This document shows, piece after piece, positions 46,819 through 59,540 of a DNA stretch of 64,000 nt. The stretch is from positions 26,911,657 through 26,975,656 of the forward strand of contig NC_046674.1 in NCBI RefSeq assembly GCF_003369915.1, written 5' to 3'. Within the stretch, counting starts at the first letter, position 1. Every line of letters starts with the position of its first letter. The notes beneath the pieces are model-generated. The model saw nothing but the letters and a program-made list of their open reading frames with translations. It was not told where the DNA came from and made no database searches. The stretch is from Drosophila miranda (taxonomy: Eukaryota; Arthropoda; Insecta; Diptera; Drosophilidae). Made by a program: the position numbers and the translations under genes.

Positions 46819-48703
46819 ATGAAATGGGAACAATCAAGTATGCCTTTGAATGAAATGTCAAAATTTCAAAAAAAACAAATAATTTTTTTTATTTTTTCAA
46901 TTTTACTAAATTTGACCGAGTCCTGGATCCTACTATGCGATGGAAACATAACTTATGTAGGGATCTAGGGTGTTTTCGCTGTTGTTGGAACCGCACACGT
47001 ATCGCATATTTACCGAATTTGTACCAAAAGGTACAACTCCACCTGCCTTTTTGTTGATGTTGTTGCAGGGGCTTCCCGACAACCCGACAACCCGCTTCAG
47101 GGTTTTTGGTTTTTAAAAATTCCCACTGCTGCTTTTAATTTTGTATTTCACTTACTATTTTCTTTTTCCATTTTTCTTTTTCTTTTCGATTTTATATCCT
47201 TTCCCGACGACTGAACTGTTTCGAATGACTGAAATATTTATTTCCTGTTGGCTAAACTTTTTGCTCTTTGTTTGTCGTATAACACTGTGCTGTGTGATCG
47301 ATTCCAATAATCTTGTAGTCGAGTCTGTTTGTTTATGATTCAGTTTTATCAGGTGTGCAGTTAGTTATCGCTCAATTAAAAACTTCGACTTTCATTTCCT
47401 AGTAACGCTCTCAGAAAAACCAGAAAATTAGTTAGCGCTAATGCACATATGTATGTACCTCCAGCATTTAAACCAAATGGGCAGTGTAGTATGGTGTCGG
47501 AAGACAGAGCTGGACGTTCACAGCCTAAAGTCGTCGCTCTTCTCCTTGCACCGATCCGCTAAAATGAACGCTAAAATATAACGTTTTAGACATGCTATGG
47601 AGTCGCTCCATGCAGCCCTGATCATTGATCCACGATCACCGATCCCTATCGCCAGAGCCAAATCCGGCTGCATATTGCGTTGAACGCGTGGGAGTCTCAG
47701 TTCAGATTGGTTTCGATTCGCCAGCCAGTTCCTATCTATATGAATTTTGTTTGGGTCAGCTTATCTGTGAATATAGCCTGGGGGCTCTCATCTTCTATCT
47801 GAGCTGTACCACCTCGCACCACGCTCCTTTATCCCTCGCATTTAAGTACTTTAAGTCCTTGGATATGTACACCGCCGCGGATACGTTATATTTGTAAAAT
47901 GTAATTCCTCCCAACTGCATCCTCGCAGTCTCCCCAGTTAATCAGCGAAACAGCTCCTGCTCTTATACTGCGCCTATGCACTGCCCTACCCTACCCTACC
48001 ATCATTGTAGAAACCCCCACTAGTCGTAGTTTACGGTTTAAGCGAATTTTTTTATAGTTTCTAAGTGGAAAATAAAATACAAAATCCACAACAGATTATA
48101 TCATTCTTTCCTTATTCCGTCACTGCGCGAGGGGCCCGCTTAGAGTCCGTGAAGAAGAGATATCAATTGGATTGGATAATATACTAGAGAATATCCTTGA
48201 GGAATTTTTTTGCATTTAACAAAACGAAATGAAAGAATTGTTTATATCGGACTATCTGTCTATCTATTATAAATAATATCTACTCGTACTCGTATTCAAA
48301 GTCAAAATTCTCGTACCATCTGCAGGGGTATATCAAGACAAGAATTCTTTAACTACGAATATGTTCAATTCCCCAGAATTTGCGCGAGTATATGAGTATA
48401 CCTTTATTTATACAGGTTCAGATATTATTGGAGGGATGGATGGGCGCGATTATTATTTTTCGTACATCCAATACCAGTGACCTGGGACTTCCTTTCTGAT
48501 GACCTGTGGGGAAATCTCCTGCGCCTGTGCCTGTGACTAGTCCAGGGGATCTCCGAAACCCCTTACAGAAGAGGCTAAAGGAGGAGGGAGAGGCCACACG
48601 CACACAAATGTTAATCAGCCAAATCGAATCGAATCGGATCGTGGACAGCTTATAGTTACCTATTTCTTCGGTGGATTGCAGCTCCAGGCCAAGCAATACA
48701 ACC
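46819..48703. other. Spacer upstream of the chimeric gene, U5
   Basis: The presumed promoter of the Ago2-tws chimera lies at the left end of this spacer. Same landmarks as U1; TPR-like frame at 47599-47897. No other gene seen. Confidence 0.6.
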
Positions 48704-49277
48704 TCATTGGTCTCTGTACAAATTGCGACTTGTGGTATTGTATTGCTGGTCCCATTTTTCCTCCCAGCTAAGAAGATTCCCGACAGCGATAGCAGGCTCT
48801 TTTGGATTGTCCATGGGATGCTTGCGCTTGCGTCCGTTGGGTTGCCCAATGGGTGGCCATGGCTCTGGCAATATCGACCTGCTGAGCTCCTCGTCGATTT
48901 TTTCCTTCCTTTCCTCCCACACAAGAAGATCGTGGACAGCCTTTTCGTCAACCAGATTGCACCATGGTCTGGGCTGCCAAGCGCTGGGGGTTAGGCAAGG
49001 TGGGGAACTATAGACTTATAACTCTGTGAATGAAATTCGAGACTGCTTTAAGTTTTTCGCTGCAGTGGATAGGATATATACATCATGTGCAGCTTATGCG
49101 ATAGCCTACCGAGTATTTCTGCAGAAGATGCATCTTCTTACCTTGAAATTTCATCGTTGACGTCATTCTGCGCTTCATCCTCGAATAATGCACTGAAATA
49201 TAGAATTTTTGCATAGTGTTTTGCATGAAAATGAAATGAAAATGTTTTTTTAAATACCTCATAATTTCTTGCTCCAT
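48704..49277 (-). CDS. Gene X copy U5, 116 aa form, intact
   Basis: Same 24-bp in-frame loss and residue variants as U0; frame and splice sites intact. Confidence 0.5.
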
Positions 49278-49972
49278 GATCTTCCTTTTTTGTTGTATAC
49301 TCGCTCTGTCCTAATTCCCTGGTGTCTGTATTGTTCAGATGGCTCCTTTTAATTGAATCCTTTTTTTAACAATGAAGTGGAGTGGAAATATTGGTTTTTT
49401 ACTTGTCAAAAAAAATGCAACTCTGGCTTGGACTGAGCACTGGCCCAACACTGCTCAGCGTTAAGCCCAATCAAGTCACGAAACGTCTTTTAACACATAT
49501 GTATATGTTCCGTGCACCGATGAACTTTTCCTGTACTGTACTGTTTTCTCCACTTTTTTGTTTGTTGCATTATTATGCATACTTTGGCATATATTATGCA
49601 TATGCATATACAAATATGCGTAATAATATGCAATTCATTCTTCAAAAATATGCATATTTGTATGTAAGAAAGCCAAGCCTCGAAAACCATCGATTACGAT
49701 TCGCTTTTGACGCATACATTGTACAATGTGCAGTATTAAATAAATAGTTTAAAATGGAAAAAAAGTTATAAAATATTTTATTTTATTGAGATGTAATTGG
49801 GATGTAGATAACAGTGGCGCCATTCGGTTTTATTCATTTTCTGACAGTCTGGCAGCGCCTATTACAGCTGCTGAAGCGAAAGCACCGTTATACTGTAAAA
49901 ATGTAGGCAATGTGAAAATAATTAAATAAATCGAAAATCTCTCATTATGAGTCAAATGCTGTTAATTTTCAG
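49278..49972. other. Gene X upstream region joined to TGCATA cluster, U5/U6 border
   Basis: Gene S missing; the junction near 49569 matches that of U0. No gene seen. Confidence 0.6.
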
Positions 49973-50718
49973 TAGCTAATCGACAAATTGAGCTTGTGCT
50001 TACCACGCCGAAGCGCAATCACTTGCTTAAGGATGTTCCCCCATCCGCACCAGGTGTCAGATTCTCGGCCGCAGTGCATAGGGTACAGTTTTTAAGTCAA
50101 TTTATCGCGGTATTTTTGACCCAATAAAATGGATATATCTTATTGATCGCTTCTGAACTATGAACAGATTACTCCGCTCGAAGATTATCAAGGGACAGGC
50201 TGTCTGTACGCTGCACAATAAGTCGCATTTGCTGAATTTGGATCACACAAACATTGTGCGTCTCATAATAACAGAGTCCGCTGTTGCCTTTAGTATTATC
50301 GTTATGGAGTGTCCGTAGGATACTGGACACGCTAGCGTTGGCGTTCATCCACAGAGTGCTGTATGTGATTCGGTTGGACATTGTGGCTGCTCTGCGCTAC
50401 TGTGTGCTCAACGTGCTCCGCGTGGACTTCAAGCCTGCCAAAATTTTGGTAACTGCCAGCGCAACTACATTTCCAAGCTGTGCTACATAGGGTCATACAT
50501 TAAAATTGGCGAGTTTTGAGCCCGCCAGAGCCAGAGCAATGCCAGGGCACCCTGTCTCTGCAAGCCCTGCGCTCGGATCCACTTTCAGGCGCCTCGGCCA
50601 CTCCCTGGTTTGGCATGTGTCAAATGCAGTGCAGTCGCTGCAACGACTCCATCACTTACCAAGTGGTCAAGCCCTCTCCGGCGACTACCCCAAGAGAGCA
50701 CCCCTCGTCGGCTGTAAC
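49973..50718 (+). pseudogene. mos: mos-like kinase pseudogene, U6
   Basis: As in U1, with a one-base loss in GCCAGGGGCAC (near 50545) and a replaced stretch CCGGAGAAGGGGA near 50718-50731. Confidence 0.7.
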
Positions 50719-51199
50719 CGGAGAAGGGGATTTTGTACGTGAGTGAAAGCAGTTCTCGGGCGGATATATTAGCGTGCCGCAATCTAAATTTGAAAACATC
50801 GTGCAGCAGTAGCCGTGAGCTAAAGAGGAAGCACACGCAGAACAGATAAACGCTTTATTTTGATAGTCCGGCGCTATCGGATCTCAACCTAAGCTGCTGG
50901 GGGATCGAGCCTAATTTCCACACGAGCCCTATTCTTCTGAGAAATAACCTGGAGCTCATCTTGAGCAGAAGCTCTCCCGCCGGCTTGCTTTTCGGCTTAT
51001 GTCGTGATTAGGTCGTGTTCGTTTGTAATTTGTTTGTATTATTTGCACTGTTTTATAAGCTTTTACCATAGCAATCTTTCGATTGATTGATCTTTGATTG
51101 AATTTTACATTAGGGGCAAGACAGGGGTGGGTCAATAATTTATATTTTGTAACTTCTTTTTCGTTTAGAAGAAGTGAAGATATTTTGTTAGTTTCCTGC

Positions 51200-54100
51200 C
51201 TAAACAAAATACATAGGGTTCGTCTTCATGAACTCTGGCACTATCAAACGCTTTGCGTACTCCTCCTGGGGAGAACGAAACTTGGTGCAGCTGGAAGAAA
51301 AGCAGTCAAGATGACATTATCAGAACGAAAATATGAAACAATAATAATAATAATATCGCACCCAGTAAGGTAGACACGTCCACGTGCCGCAGCCAAATGT
51401 GCCAAATATGCCGGAGCCGGATAAGACACTGCGCGGTTGCAACGAGGAAACATGTGACAAAGATTGTATGTCAATTTCTGCAGTACATCAATATCCAAGT
51501 TCCCCGTATTCTCGATTACGTTGTAACGCGTCGGCTTGGCCGTCCCCTGAATCGACTGATGGCTGACCATGAAGAACTGCATCTCATTGGGATGGACAAT
51601 GGTGCGATCGACGACGGTTCCCGGAACAACGTTGTTGAACTTGTTGTATTGCGATGGAACTCCGTTCGGAAAGAAGCGCGTATGATGCCGCTTAACTACA
51701 ATGACGCAGCAAATCTTGGGCTTAGTGTGCAGCTGAAAGGAGGCGAAGGTCGATTAGTGATATACAATTACAAGGTTTCTGGATGCAAGAGTTCAACTTA
51801 CCTTGCTGCAGGCGGCAGAAATTCCCCTCAACTCTTTATTCTTGATGTTGGGAAACTGGCCATCGCTTACGCCATCACGATAATAGATAATGTGCTCGGG
51901 GTAGGATTGTTGGAACTTATGAGAGACACGCAAGTGCTCAAGGGTTATCGACTCCATGTCCTCGATCTCCTCCAGGGCAGAGCGTTGCAAGCGATATTGC
52001 ATGTTATATGAAGCCCCGAATGGATCGTGGGAGGCGGCCACACCCACCACACTGGGGATCTCTCGCTGATCGGGCGACGGATGAGTCACATCGGCACCCA
52101 AAAACATGGTGTTCTTTAGCAGACAGTGCAGGTCATCCCTTAGCTTGTGATTGGTGCCGTTAAGTTTGGAATTGACCTTAAGTAGAATGCTACCAATAAC
52201 CTGCGCGTTACATTTGCGCTCGACTGTGATCTGCTTGATGCATTGTGTAAGAATGCCGTGCTGCAGCTCAGCCTTTTGCTTCACGACATCATAAAGGTGC
52301 CCGAAATTTGGTATAATAACGAACACCACATCAAATTGATTCTTTTTGAAATAGCGGAAATGAGCATCTAGTTCACGTTCATCCTTGTAGTACAGTTTCT
52401 CGGCCTTGGCATCCAGGCACAGATTGACTTTGCGACTCTTCTGAAGAACCTGCCACGAAAATTAGGCAGGATCCTGCAATGCAATGCAAAGAACTTACCA
52501 TCTTCTGAAGCTCGTCCACATACAGGTAGTTAATCTTGCCGTAGAGTATGGCCCATTTATGTGACTTTGGCTTGGGTTCAAGGAATTGCATGCCATCCAT
52601 GCGCCACGAACCGTTCCTCACCGAAGCCAAATTGTTTTTGTACTCAATCTGAGGCGCATTGAGCGTGCGTGTATTCACGACGATGAAGTCACTGCCCAGA
52701 CGTATGCCAAAGTGGCTGATGGTCGGGTCTAAATTGTGCCTGAAATATTCCATCAAGCGGATGATCTTGGCCTTCCTCTCGTTGGTGGAAGTGGCAGCAT
52801 ACTTAATCATGGCCGCCACCTGATTAGCTCCATCCTTGCGCTGCGATACGATGAAAAGAAATCAAATTAGGAAATGATTTGCAGTGAAAGAAACTAGTTG
52901 AACTCACATTCAGTGTCTGCCCATCCTCAATGCGACATAATTCGATAGGCAAGTAAATGTGCTTCAACATGCAAGCAGAGAAGGTTCGGAAACTTTAAAT
53001 TATACTGCCGAGACTTGTAGTACTCTGCAACGGTCATTTCTTTTCCATCCAGCTCAAATGTCTGAGTGCTAGCCGGAACCTTACAAAGCCCGTTGACTCT
53101 GAAGACGCGCGGGGCGCTGCCAAGACAGGCAGGCGGCTCGTAAATTATATTTATGCCCGTTAGGAATGATTCAATATCAGAACGCTTATAGTCAAGATTT
53201 GTGCTTTTGTCAATTTTCTGTTGCTGATACTGCTCTAAATAGTCAATGATCGTCATGGCCTTCGGAAAGGACTTGTGCGATATGTCCACATTGACAAACG
53301 GGCGATCGCCAAGCACGAATGTTTGATAGAGCCCAACCAGAGCTTCGTAGCCGTCGTTAAGATCAAATGCACTTCCGGGCTCAGGCCTTTTGAAGAAGGA
53401 GCGACCGGCGCGTATGGCGGTGTTATGACAGGGTGCTGCCAACACAACCTCCAGACACTGCAAGGCTCGCATGGGCTTGTCATATATCTTATCCTTCATA
53501 TAGCTGTAAAAATGGAAAATTGCATTATGCCGATTCTCTGCCGACACATTTCGTTCAGTATAACGGTCCACTCACCTTCTCAGCGAGTTCAGATCGACCT
53601 CCAAGTCCTCCGTCTCCTTGAGTTCCAGAGTGTAATTCAGGATACGGCCATGGCGATCTGTTACCTGGACGGCAGGAAAGCAAGTTTCACTTCAAAGGTG
53701 CATCAAGCTCGGCGACAACACAACAACACTTACTTTCACTTCTTGGCCCTGGGAGCTGCATTTTAGCTTCACAACTGAGTAGCACGATGCACGTCCATCA
53801 AATGCGGCAATCGCACCGCCCAAGTGTTCAACTCTGTACTGCTCAAAAGCCTGACGATAGAACTTCTTAGGACGCTCTGGCGTGATCTTCACATCGTAGT
53901 GATAGGCCACCGCAGGCATTTTGTCCAAGTTAACGTCGAGATAATTGACAGATACTTGACCAGGTTTTCCCAAAGTTCCACGCGGCGAAGGCAGACCTCG
54001 TCCCTGGGCTCCTGGCCATTGGGGGAGTTCGCCTTGCGGCTGGCGAGAACTATAGAGCTGGGAGGCTCCTTGGCGTTGTTGATTGCCGCCCTGTCCTCGC

Positions 54101-54401
54101 TGTTGTCCTGCGTGCTGTTGTCGGTTCTGTTTTTCCATAGCATCGCTGTGTGGCTGCTGCTGCTTCTCTTCCTCCTTCTGCAAGCCAGAGGCGGCAGGAC
54201 CTCCATTTGGGGGGTGAGTAGCCTGTTCTCCATCCGCACCAGCAGCTAAAGATTCGTGAAGAGAGGAAGAATTGATGGTAAACAATCGATACACGGACCT
54301 GCGCTAAAAAGATCTAAAACAAAACAAAATATCCTCCAATATCCAAAATTGACGTGTAGAATTATTTTGTAACTAAATGTCAAACCTTCATTCTTACCCA
54401 T
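51200..54401 (-). pseudogene. AGO2: Ago2 copy U6, all exons present, one frameshift seen
   Basis: The most complete copy. Exon 1 start codon 54401-54399; A 53734-54245; B 53576-53664; C 52908-53503; D 52499-52840; E 51802-52449; F 51362-51732; G 51200-51290. Every splice site is GT-AG and the phases agree. Catalytic residues are present: Asp in GADVTHP and DGVSDGQ, Glu in the SALEEIEDM region, His in YLAHLAA. The only lesion I see is the 11-bp deletion in exon C (near 52970), which replaces GPPLKHIYLPIEL by a shifted EAHLLAYRIMSH-stop in the PAZ/L2 region. A product would end after about 405 codons, keeping N and most of PAZ but no MID or PIWI. Confidence 0.88.
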
Positions 54402-56294
54402 ATGAAATGGGAACAATCAAGTATGCCTTTGAATGAAACGTCAAAATTTCAAAAAAAAACAAATTATTTTTTTTTATTTTTTTCAATTTTACTAAATTTG
54501 ACCGAGTCCTGGATCCTACTATGCGATGGAAATATAACTTATGTAGGGATCTAGGGGGTTTTCGCTGTTGTTGGAACCGCACACGTATCGCATAATTACC
54601 GAATTTGTTCCAAAAGGTACAACTCCACCTGCCTTTTTGTTGATGTTGTTGCAGGGGCTTCCCGACAACCCGACAACCCGCTTCAGGGTTTTTGGTTTTT
54701 AAAAATTCCCACTGCTGCTTTTAATTTTGTATTTTACTTACTATTTTCTTTTTCCATTTTTCTTTTTCTTTTCGATTTTATATCCTTTCCCGACGACTGA
54801 ACTGTTTCGAATGACTGAAATATTTATTTCCTGTTGGCTAAACTTCTTGCTCTAAATTTGTTTGACGTATAACACTGTGCTGTGTGATCGATTCCAATAA
54901 TCTTGTAGTCGAGTCTGTTTGTTTATGATTCAGTTTTATCAGGTGTGCAGTTAGTTATCGCTCAATTAAAAACTTCGACTTTCATTTCCTAGTAACGCTC
55001 TCAGAAAAACCAGAAAATTAGTTAGCGCTAATGCACATATGTATGTACCTCCAGCATTTAAACCAAATGGGCAGTGTAGTATGGTGTCGGAAGACAGAGC
55101 TGGACGTTCACAGCCTAAAGTGGTCGCTCTTCTCCTTGCACCGATCCGCTAAAATGAACGCTAAAATAAAACGTTTTAGACATGCTATGGAGTCGCTCCA
55201 TGCAGCCCTGATCATTGATCCACGATCACCGATCCCAATCGCCAGAGCCAAATCCGGCTGCATATTGCGTTGAACGCGTGGGAGTCTCAGTTCAGATTGG
55301 TTTCGATTCGCCAGCCAGTTCCTATCTATATGAATTTTTTTTGGGTCAGCTTATCTGTGAATATAGCCTGGGGGCTCTCATCTTCTATCTGAGCTGTACC
55401 ACCTCGCACCACGCTCCTTTAACCCTCGCATTTAAGTACTTTAAGTCCTTGGATATGTACACCGCCGCGGATACGTTATATTTGTAAAATGTAATTCCTC
55501 CCAACTGCATCCTCGCAGTCTCCCCAGCTAATCAGCGAAACAGCTCCTGCTCTTATCCTGTGCCTATGCACTGCCCTACCCTACCCTACCATCATTGTAG
55601 AAACCCCCACTAGTCGTAGTTTACGGTTTAAGCGAATTTTTTTATAGTTTCTAAGTGGAAAATAAAATACAAAATCCACAACAGATTATATCATTCTTTC
55701 CTTATTCCGTCACTGCGCGAGGGGCCCGCTTAGAGTCCGTGAAGAAGAGATATCAAAATTTGGATTGGATAATATACTAAGTATATCCCTGAGGAATTTT
55801 TTTGCATTTAACAAAACGAAATGAAAGAATTGTTTATATCGGACTATCTGTCTATCTATTATAAATAATATCTACTCGTACTCGTATTCAAAGTCAAAAT
55901 TCTCGTACCATCTGCAGGGGTATAACAAGACAAGAATTCTTTAACTACGAATATGTTCAGTTCCCCAGAATTTGCGCGAGTATATGAGTATACCTTTATT
56001 TATACAGGTTCAGATATTATTGGAGGGATGGATGGGCGCGATTATTATTTTTCGTACATCCAATACCAGTGACCTGGGACTTCCTTTCTGATGACCTGTG
56101 GGGAAATCTCCTGCGCCTGTGCCTGTGACTAGTCCAGGGGATCTCCGAAACCCCTTACAGAAGAGGCTAAAGGAGGAGGGAGAGGCCACACGCACACAAT
56201 GTTAGTCAGCCAAATCGAATCGAATCGGATCGTGGACAGCTTATAGTTACCTATTTCTTCGGTGGATTGCAGCTCCAGGCCAAGCAATACAACC
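54402..56294. other. Spacer between Ago2 5' end and gene X, U6
   Basis: Full-length spacer with the usual landmarks; TPR-like frame at 55031-55487. No other gene seen. Confidence 0.6.
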
Positions 56295-56870
56295 TCATTG
56301 GTCTCTGTACAAATTGCGACTTGTGGTATTGTATTGCTGGTCCCATTTTTCCTCCCAGCTAAGAAGATTCCCGACAGCGATAGCAGGCTCTTTTGGATTG
56401 TCCATGGGATGCTTGCGCTTGCGTCCGTTGGGTTGCCCAATGGATGGCCATGGCTCTGGCAATATCGACCTGCTGAGCTCCTCGTCCATTTTTTTTCCTT
56501 CCTTTCCTCCCACACAAGAAGATCGTGGACAGCCTTTTCGTCAACCAGATTGCACCATGGTCTGGGCTGCCAAGCGCTGGGGGTTAAGCAAGGTGGGGAA
56601 CTATAGACTTATAACTCTGTGAATGAAATTCGAGACTGCTTTAAGTTTTTCGCTGCAGTGGATAGGATATATACATCATGTGCAGCTTATGCGATAGCCT
56701 ACCGAGTATTTCTGCAGAAGATGCATCTTCTTACCTTGAAATTTCATCGTTGACGTCATTCTGCGCTTCATCCTCGAATAATGCACTGAAATATAGAATT
56801 TTTGCATAGTGTTTTGCATGAAAATGAAATGAAAATGTTCTTTTAAATACCTCAAAATTTCTTGCTCCAT
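56295..56870 (-). pseudogene. Gene X copy U6, frameshifted
   Basis: Has the short-form deletion of U0 and U5, and an altered T-run (near 56490-56497) that shifts the frame after VWEERKEKK, so the C-terminal half is lost. Exons 1 and 2 are intact. Confidence 0.5.
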
Positions 56871-57571
56871 GGTCTTCCTTTTTTGTTGTATACTCGCTCT
56901 GTCCTAATTCCCTGGTGTCAGTATTGTTCAGATGGCTCCTTTTAATTGAATCCTTTTTTTACCAATGAAGTGGAGTGGAAATATTGGTTTTTTACTTGTC
57001 ACAAAAAATGCAACTCTGGCTTGGACTGAGCACTGGCCCAACACAGCGTTAAGCCCAATCAAGTCACGAAATGTCTTTTAACACATATGTATATGTTTCG
57101 TGCACCGATGAACTTTTCCTGTACTGTACTGTTTTCTCCACTTTTTTGTTTATTGCTGTTTGTTGATTAATTAATAATACAAAGGGGTTGCGTTATGGTT
57201 TGATCCATTCTCTATATTTTCCTAATTTTCTCACGCGGACCGCACTGAACCTATTTTATGCACTTACTTTCTACGAGGAAAACGCTCTGCTCTGCTACTT
57301 CACTTCACAGAAGGTCCAAAGGTCCTAGCCTAACGGGAATGAGTTAAAAGTATTATGGCTCTTAACGAATAGCGTGGCATATAAGACGCATTAAATTTAA
57401 CAGCTAACAATGTAAGGACATCATTTCATGTCGCTACTTGGTTCATATCCTGTGTAAACAAAATTTTCATAAAATCATAAAAGCTCCGCTTAGAGTACGA
57501 CGCTACAACCGACCAACTCAATAAGGAGTTACCATCATAACCGATCATAAACATGATTTTATGCAGATAAC
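56871..57571. other. Divergent gene X / gene S upstream region, U6
   Basis: Similar to 15591-16317 with its own deletion near 57290. No gene seen. Confidence 0.5.
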
Positions 57572-57846
57572 ATGGAGGAAATGAAAGAGGTAAGAGAGAT
57601 GATTTTTATCAACAAAAAGAACATTTTAATTTGGTACAAAAAAAAAAATCTATATTTACATTTTAGGTTCTTGAAACGCTGAACCCAGAAGATTCTGAAT
57701 CTATTGAGGTGGTAAAAGAGCTGGTAGACGCGAAGGTGCTTACATTAGCAAAGTCAATGGATTCATTTAAGGAAGCTGAAAATATTGTTCATAACATAAC
57801 TGGTGGTTTTGGAATAGATTTCAAAACGTCAGAGCCTCTTAAATAA
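57572..57846 (+). CDS. Gene S copy U6, two exons, 65 aa
   Basis: Exon 1 57572-57589, exon 2 57667-57846. Same as U1 apart from Pro for Ser at position 13. This copy sits at the array edge, 15 bp before homology ends, and still has an intact frame. Confidence 0.55.
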
Positions 57847-57861
57847 TAATTTAGAGAAAAT

Positions 57862-59540
57862 TTACAACTCAACTCGCAAATGTCTAGACTTTTCTTTTAA
57901 GGTCTTAACAATCATTATCTTTTAAAGTTCCCATTGGGATTTCATGAAATCTTATTCAGGATTCGCAGCTATGAATATTGTTAAACATCTCTATTTTTAA
58001 TTCTTCTTTAAACATTCGTTAAACTCGTATCATGCTTCGATCGATCTTTGTAAATATTCATAGGCCATCTTTAGCAGTTAAATTCGGATTGAATTGTTCG
58101 GAGGAAAATTTCGCAAATATTCTTTGGCTCGACATGCAAAGAGCGTAGGATGAGAATTCTAAGTTGTAGCATGAGATAGATTCTCCGTACTATAGACCAC
58201 CTTTCCGAATTAACTCTTGTTTTCAGCATACGCCGGAAGATCGATCTTTCGTCGTTGGAAATTGTACAGTGAGTGTGTAAACAGACCCACCAAAAAAATC
58301 TGAAATGTACGTAGTTTTGAAATCAAACTAATCCTTGCCCAACCTCACGAATTGTAAATCTCTGACCCCGGCCTGTCGAGGCCTAAGCCTGAGTGCTTTA
58401 CCTTGGGCGATCGGCTCATTGGCTAACCAGAAATGACTTCGGCATTCGGTTATCGGCTGTGCTCCACATAGGAGATCACGTTTTGTCAGCCAAGTTGACT
58501 ATTTGATGGTTTTGACTCAACCCAAATTTAAGGTATTTAACGATTTAGAACATAATAATGCGATATGCAAGGGTTACGAATTCAATTAAAATTTAGCACG
58601 AATATTAACTTTATATTATATATCATCGCCATATAATCAAATATCCTTATATATAACCATAACGAATTACCTATCTTTAGTAGCTGTTAAGATCATTTCC
58701 TATGTTGCCATATCTAGTTTAATTTTGTCTTTTATGAACTTGTATTCCTCCTCCAGTTCGGCAGAAAATCATTGACGGTCGTCCAAACCCTTGGTGTGTT
58801 TTTCCGAGCACAGTCTGGTCATTCGCCAGGAGGGTCATCTAATAGCCATTGAAGAGAACCTTGTGCTTTCCCTGGACACAGATTTGCTTCAAAGAGATTT
58901 TGCTGGGTGGCGTTGCTGGGGATGCAGCACTCGCCGCTATTGATGGAAATGGTCAAGGCGGCAACCGCGTTCCTCCTACGATACCAATACCCCAACAAAA
59001 GTGCAACTGAAGAATGCCTCTTTCCGGCGAAGAGCTGACAAACTTTCACAATTAAATTTGGTTTGATAATTTTGTTGTTTTGTTTGATGTTATCCGCATG
59101 AAGTGCCAAAAAGTTTAGATAAAAGAAAATAATGGACTCAATGCTAGCTCGCGCGTATTCGTAGAAGGTCAAAAGGGGTCATCGAAGAACGGACGATTTC
59201 GTGATGATGACCAAAGGCAGGGCGGGTATAGACTCCGCATAAATTCTGCGGACATAGGCCCCGATGTCTTTCCGTTTTTCTCGGCTCCTACTCCCGTTTC
59301 CTCTTTATCCCTCTTTCTTTTCACTACCATCTCCTTTCCTGTTCCCTATCTCCTCTTCCTCTTTCGCCTTCTTTCCTTCTTTTCGTCAAATCTACCTTTC
59401 TAGCAACAAGTCGCAGCACGCTATATTCTGGCAATATTATTAATGATCGAAGCCTCGAGTCTGGGTTGATCTGAGGGAGCAACAACTCCACCCCCAAAGG
59501 CGACGAGCTAGAGCCGGATAATTATTAGCGTGCCCAGCTC
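57862..59540. other. Single-copy sequence beyond the array, no gene recognised
   Basis: Mostly AT-rich. A minus-strand open frame at 58819-59172 (117 codons) has no recognisable domain. A possible short exon on the plus strand near 58217-58261 (HTPEDRSFVVGNCT between an AG and a GTGAGT) is only a guess. The part after 59200 includes a strongly pyrimidine-rich tract (59268-59405) that may belong to the 3' end of a further retroelement. Confidence 0.4.
59268..59405. repeat. Polypyrimidine tract
   Basis: About 140 nt dominated by C and T (CTCTTTCTTTTC, TTCCTCTTTCGCC and similar). Low-complexity; possible LINE 3' end or recombination-prone site. Confidence 0.6.

Larger units (their letters stand above)
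40545..49764. repeat. Amplicon unit U5 (9.2 kb, with tws retrocopy)
   Basis: mos pseudogene, Ago2 3' exons, tws retrocopy in exon C, intact Ago2 5' exons, spacer, gene X short form; no gene S. Confidence 0.9.
49765..57861. repeat. Amplicon unit U6 (8.1 kb, last unit)
   Basis: mos pseudogene, nearly complete Ago2, spacer, damaged gene X and gene S. Homology to the other units stops abruptly within the gene S 3' flank, after TTTAGAGAAAA at about 57861. Confidence 0.9.

Noticed and set aside
58819-59172. 117-codon minus-strand frame in the single-copy region
   Set aside because: No domain, no splice or promoter support, composition like non-coding DNA.
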